Shown here in pieces: positions 60,721 through 64,000 of a DNA stretch of 64,000 nucleotides. The first letter of the stretch is position 1; every line of letters begins with the position of its first letter. The translations under genes were made by a program, and so were the position numbers. The notes beneath the pieces are model-generated. The model worked only from the letters and a program-made list of their open reading frames with translations, was not told the DNA's origin and did not search any database. Source of the stretch: JAFGHJ01 sp964525555 (lineage in GTDB: Bacteria; Hydrothermota; UBA3072); contig CAZGHN010000009.1 of the NCBI GenBank assembly GCA_964525555.1, positions 1 to 64,000 on the forward strand, given 5' to 3'.

Positions 60721-60759
60721 GTGCATGAGCCTATAATCCCTATTCATTATTCCTTACGC

Positions 60760-61581
60760 TTACAAAACCTTTCCCTGCAAAGATATTATAAACTCTTTAA
60801 TATCAATATCTTTCCCTGAATTTTTTAGGGCTTCCTTCAATATCACTGTAGTTCCTCCACAGCATGGAACCTGCATCCTAACGACACTCAGAGACTTGAT
60901 ATCATTGTCTCTTATAATTATAGATAGCTTATCAATATATTTCTCAACATCACCGTCCAATTTAGGACAAAATATTACTATGGGTTTTCCCTGTAAAAAC
61001 TTATTGTGGAAATTCGGATTAGCAAACGGAACGCAATCGGCAGAAACAAGCAAATCGGCATTTGCAAAATAAGGAGCATGAGGATTAACGAGTGAAAGTT
61101 GAACAGGCCATTGACGCAGCTTAGATTCAAGTTCTACGTTTTCGGTAGCCGTCTCCAAAACATCTTCACGCATATCTATGGTTTTTGCACCCGGACACCC
61201 TCCCAACATACAACCGGATTCTTCTTTATACTCGGGAACCTCTATATCATTTTCTTTTAAAAACTCTACAGCTTGATTCAAATACTCAATTTCGCCATGT
61301 CCTTCAAGATGTTTAAGATGTGCTTTAATTGTATTTTGCCCGGCTTTAACGATATTCACCATGACCTTCTTCTCATTATAAGCCTCCGCCTCCCTCTCAT
61401 CTATACTTATTGCGCCGACGGAACACTCTCCGATACAGGCACCCAATCCATCGCAAAATAAATCGCTTATCAATCTTGCTTTGCCATCAATTATCTGTAA
61501 AGCACCTTCAGGACAACCAGGAATGCAATTGCCACATCCATTGCATTTTTCCTCATCTATCTTAATTATTTTTCTTTTCAT
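60760..61581 (-). CDS. 2x[4Fe-4S] ferredoxin-domain protein
   Basis: 273 aa. Cys13, 16, 19 and 23 (CNGCGNCIPGC) form the first cluster; the second is altered (FCDGLGACIGEC, C43, C49, C53 with a wider first gap). A C-terminal domain of about 200 residues has CMLGGCPG, SADCVPFANP and VPCCGG cysteine groups, which may bind a further cluster. This protein family is common in strict anaerobes, often near hybrid-cluster proteins or Rrf2 regulators. Role: electron transfer, partner unknown. RBS gaaggagc. Likely co-transcribed with the HD and Rrf2 genes. Confidence 0.85.
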   Translation of the reverse strand: MKRKIIKIDEEKCNGCGNCIPGCPEGALQIIDGKARLISDLFCDGLGACIGECSVGAISIDEREAEAYNEKKVMVNIVKAGQNTIKAHLKHLEGHGEIEYLNQAVEFLKENDIEVPEYKEESGCMLGGCPGAKTIDMREDVLETATENVELESKLRQWPVQLSLVNPHAPYFANADLLVSADCVPFANPNFHNKFLQGKPIVIFCPKLDGDVEKYIDKLSIIIRDNDIKSLSVVRMQVPCCGGTTVILKEALKNSGKDIDIKEFIISLQGKVL

Positions 61582-61595
61582 TTATGCTCCTTCTT

Positions 61596-62069
61596 TCAGA
61601 TCTGAATTTTTCGCGCTATTTCTTTACCTTTTTTTGTTTTGAAGATTTTATTAATTCTGTTTTTATCAATTTTTACGTCTCCTTCAATTATATTTGTAAG
61701 CATATCCGCATCCAGTATAATCCTGAAATTAATTGTATTCATTGCTCTTGGGGTATGATGATGAGCTATTATATCGCAGACTTCTTCTATTATACTATCT
61801 TCTACTTTAAGCTCCTTCATAATTTTCCTTGCAATAGGAGGACCCTCCATCTCTTGTAATCTCCCATTAGACGAATTGAACTTCCGTTCGGCTTCTTTGA
61901 TGCCTACATCATGCAGTATAGCCGCCGCTACAACAACATCCTCTTTACCAATCTCGCCCCTCAGAATAACTTCCGCGTATTTCAAAACAGTATTTGCATG
62001 GTTTATTCTTTTTCTGTCGCTACCAAAAAATTCTTCCATTCTTTCAATCAATTTAGCCTTTATATTCAT
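61596..62069 (-). CDS. HD domain phosphohydrolase-like protein
   Basis: 157 aa from the ATG at 62069. HD motif with RINHANTVLKYAEVI, AAILHDVGI (His-Asp pair near residue 57) and IIAHHHTPRAMNT fits small metal-dependent phosphohydrolases acting on nucleotides; substrate unknown. The longer reading from 62096 runs into the Rrf2 gene. With the shorter start only 4 bp separate it from the Rrf2 stop, and GGGGAC lies upstream, so coupling is likely. The ferredoxin gene follows after 14 bp. Confidence 0.85.
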   Translation of the reverse strand: MNIKAKLIERMEEFFGSDRKRINHANTVLKYAEVILRGEIGKEDVVVAAAILHDVGIKEAERKFNSSNGRLQEMEGPPIARKIMKELKVEDSIIEEVCDIIAHHHTPRAMNTINFRIILDADMLTNIIEGDVKIDKNRINKIFKTKKGKEIARKIQI

Positions 62070-62073
62070 AGAG

Positions 62074-62484
62074 TCAGGTCCCCATAACGCCAACAAGACC
62101 GGCTATAGTCATACTCTCAAATTCCTTTTCAACAATTTTTTCGATGTTTCTTATTCTTTTTCGTAAAATACATGTTTTTCTATTCGAACAAATATTTCCC
62201 CTGAACATACAAGCCGATAACTGAAGATCACCCTGAAAAATTCTAATTATGTCAGCCACTCTTATTCGGGATGTATTGACTCTTAATTTTACACCACCCG
62301 CTTTCCCCTCTTTAGTCATAACAATACCTTTTTCATTCAGAACTTTAAGTATTCTCCTTAAGAACTGATACGGAATACCATTCTCATCGGATATTTCCCT
62401 TGCGCTCCTGTATCTTGGATTATTTAAGGCAAGATATATTAACGCCCTTACCGCATAATCCGTTTTCTTTGTTATTAACTGCAT
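62074..62484 (-). CDS. Rrf2 family regulator with three cysteines
   Basis: 136 aa winged helix: DYAVRALIYLALN, SAREISDENGIPYQFLRRIL (recognition helix), GGVKL wing. C92, C99 and C105 (ACMFRGNICS, RKTC) are placed as in NsrR and IscR, so it probably holds an Fe-S cluster and senses NO, oxygen or cluster supply. It should regulate its own operon with the HD and ferredoxin genes: a perfect palindrome covers the -10 box just upstream. No RBS is visible and the start codon lies about 9 bp after the -10 box, so the message is probably leaderless. Confidence 0.88.
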   Translation of the reverse strand: MQLITKKTDYAVRALIYLALNNPRYRSAREISDENGIPYQFLRRILKVLNEKGIVMTKEGKAGGVKLRVNTSRIRVADIIRIFQGDLQLSACMFRGNICSNRKTCILRKRIRNIEKIVEKEFESMTIAGLVGVMGT

Positions 62485-62486
62485 AT

Positions 62487-62521
62487 TGATACTATTATAG
62501 TATCAGTATTAAAAAAGTCAA
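62487..62521 (-). promoter_or_regulatory. Rrf2 operon promoter with palindromic operator
   Basis: Minus strand TTGACT (62521-62516), 16 bp, TATAAT (62499-62494). The palindrome TGATACTA-tta-TAGTATCA (62487-62505) is perfect over 8 bp arms and extends further with one mismatch. It covers the -10 box, as expected for autorepression. Confidence 0.75.
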
Positions 62522-62583
62522 GAGATTTTATAGGCTCAAAATCAACTTGTATGTCTTCAGTTACCCCAGCAGACAATTAGGAT

Positions 62584-64000
62584 TTAGGCTATCTCCTGTA
62601 ATTTGTAGAGTGTTCGGTATATACTTTCCTTTTGTTCAATGAGCTCCCGATGAGTACCCCTGCCGACAATTTTACCCTTATGAACCACTATAAGTGAATC
62701 TATATTTTTCAAGGTCGATAGTCTATGTGCAATAATAAGCGAAGTACGATCCTTAATCATTTTAAGCAAGGCTTCCTGAATCAGCCATTCTGTTTCCGGG
62801 TCTATATTGGCTGTAGCTTCGTCAAGAACAAGTATTGGTGTATCATCTATCAAAGAGCGTGCAAACGTAACTAGTTGTTTCTCTCCTGCCGAAATTCCAC
62901 CTCCTTCCTCTGTAACTTTAAAATCCAAGGAAATATTCTTCCTATGCATCGCTTTACCTAAATTCGACACTTTAAGTGCACTATTCAAAGCATCTTCGTC
63001 CGGTTTCCTCCAAAGATTCACATTCTTAAACAGGCTTCCGGCAAAAAGGAACGCTTCCTGGGAAACGGTGGCTATGTGTTTTCTTAAATACTGTTTGTTT
63101 AGATTTCTTATATCTGTGCCATCAAGTTTAATCGAACCTTTCTGAATATCGTAAAGCCGAAGGAGAAGTTTAATGATAGTCGTTTTCCCCGAACCCGTAT
63201 ATCCTACTATTCCTACCTTTTCTCCGGGCTCGATTACGAAACATACATTTTTCAATATCCAATTCTCACCATCGTAAGAAAACCAAACATTCTCGAATTC
63301 AATCTTACCCTTTAGTTCCGGGCATTCAGGCACAATAGGATCGAGAATTCTATCATCATTTTTAAGTATATTGTATACTCTTTCTCCGGCAGCCATTGCA
63401 GATTGCATTACATTGAAATACTCACTCAACTGCCTTATCGGGTTGAACAATCTCTCAAGATAGGATATAAATGCGACAAATGTTCCAAAACTAACTACGG
63501 CCGATATAATCCCTTTCCCTCCAAACCATATCAACAGTGCAACTCCAATTGAATCTATCAAATCAATCATCGGACGAAACACGGCAAAAACTCTTATCAT
63601 TCTAAATGTACTTAAATAATAATCTCTATTGATTTGCGAAAACTCCTTTTCTTTGCGTTTTTCCTGAACAAACGATTGGATGACAGAAATCCCCGAGATG
63701 CTCTCTGAGATATTTGAATTTATTACGGCAAGTTTTTGACGCATATTTCTGTAGACCGTTCTTGCCTTTAATCGAAAAATGAAAGTAACAAAGGCAAGAA
63801 GAGGAATAACAGCGAGTGTTACAAGAAATAGCACCGTACTCAAATACAACATTATTCCCAGTATCCCAAAAATAGTCAAAATATGAGATCCAAGATAAAC
63901 AAGGACTTCCGAAAAAAAATCACTAAGAGCTGCTACGTCGTTTGAAACCCGGGTAACCAACCTTCCGACCGGATTTTTCTGGAAGAATTTATAAGTAAGA
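62584..64000 (-). CDS. ABC exporter, permease-ATPase fusion (5' end outside window)
   Basis: At least 472 residues; the frame stays open to the window edge and reads ...FFQKNPVGRLVTRVSNDV, the conserved loop of ABC exporters, so the first helices lie beyond 64000. Three or four more helices follow (about residues 20-180), then the ATPase: Walker A GYTGSGKTT, Q-loop TVSQEAFLF, signature ISAGEKQ (usual form LSGGQ), Walker B ILVLDEATANID, H-loop IAHRLST. Heterodimeric lipid or multidrug exporters (MsbA/BmrA type) are the closest group; the cargo is unknown. Confidence 0.9.
   Translation of the reverse strand, partial: LTYKFFQKNPVGRLVTRVSNDVAALSDFFSEVLVYLGSHILTIFGILGIMLYLSTVLFLVTLAVIPLLAFVTFIFRLKARTVYRNMRQKLAVINSNISESISGISVIQSFVQEKRKEKEFSQINRDYYLSTFRMIRVFAVFRPMIDLIDSIGVALLIWFGGKGIISAVVSFGTFVAFISYLERLFNPIRQLSEYFNVMQSAMAAGERVYNILKNDDRILDPIVPECPELKGKIEFENVWFSYDGENWILKNVCFVIEPGEKVGIVGYTGSGKTTIIKLLLRLYDIQKGSIKLDGTDIRNLNKQYLRKHIATVSQEAFLFAGSLFKNVNLWRKPDEDALNSALKVSNLGKAMHRKNISLDFKVTEEGGGISAGEKQLVTFARSLIDDTPILVLDEATANIDPETEWLIQEALLKMIKDRTSLIIAHRLSTLKNIDSLIVVHKGKIVGRGTHRELIEQKESIYRTLYKLQEIA

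Noticed and set aside
1..64000. tRNA, rRNA and known riboswitches
   Set aside because: No cloverleaf, rRNA-like stretch or recognised aptamer core was seen on either strand by eye.

Overview
The window looks like a low-GC, probably anaerobic bacterium of the FCB group (Bacteroidota/Chlorobiota/Fibrobacterota or an allied candidate phylum; some gene families recall WOR-3-like genomes, but I cannot fix the phylum). The main evidence is five large secreted enzymes that end in type IX secretion (Por) sorting domains with YPNPFN-like motifs. Ferredoxin, class III ribonucleotide reductase and oxygen-sensitive style proteins point to anaerobic life. Promoters are mostly sigma70-like (TTGACA, 16-17 bp spacer, TATAAT). 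Several genes start at TTG and a few look leaderless.

1-26 kb is accessory-looking DNA. Genes include a PPM1-type methyltransferase; an AdhR-type MerR regulator with cupin, flavodoxin and iron alcohol dehydrogenase (aldehyde stress); a T9SS-sorted GH43; an amidase lipoprotein; a DUF4260 protein; an ArsR-ArsP-like-thioredoxin-ArsF-ArsG operon; a PMA1-type H+-ATPase with an APC permease; an OmpA-like protein; a GH105 hydrolase; and a DUF6057/TolB-like CxxCH pair. The gaps are filled by a mosaic of recurring non-coding words, all in the same orientation. At four places a near-identical promoter is followed by an integron attC-like site (or half site) and then a gene. The site at 9542-9669 has all the hallmarks of a real attC: R boxes, unpaired spacers, two extrahelical bases and a long loop. 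So part of this region is best read as an integron cassette array whose junctions carry promoters. No integrase gene lies in the window.

26.8-44.7 kb is a glucurono-arabinoxylan degradation locus. It holds a GH115 alpha-glucuronidase, an unassigned barrel enzyme that may be a new glycoside hydrolase, an SGNH esterase with PKD and carbohydrate-binding modules, GH43, GH127, two GH30 xylanases plus a decayed third copy, and a GH35/DUF5597-type enzyme. Two gene relics show recent deletion: a T9SS tail at 34.9 kb and the GH30 stub at 44.3-44.6 kb. GH43 removes xylose/arabinose side groups, GH115 removes glucuronate, the esterase removes acyl groups, GH30 cuts the backbone and GH127 removes beta-L-arabinofuranose.

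45-64 kb is more ordinary: a small lipoprotein, pdxB, DUF4386 membrane proteins, a GNAT/polysaccharide deacetylase/membrane protein cluster, DUF4846, twin secreted BNR-like proteins, a beta-barrel protein, a lipoprotein plus two DUF3857/transglutaminase-like proteins (the second with no canonical start codon), an orphan 60-residue glycyl-radical domain of NrdD type, a ferredoxin/HD/Rrf2 operon with a palindrome over the -10 box, and the end of an ABC exporter cut by the window edge.
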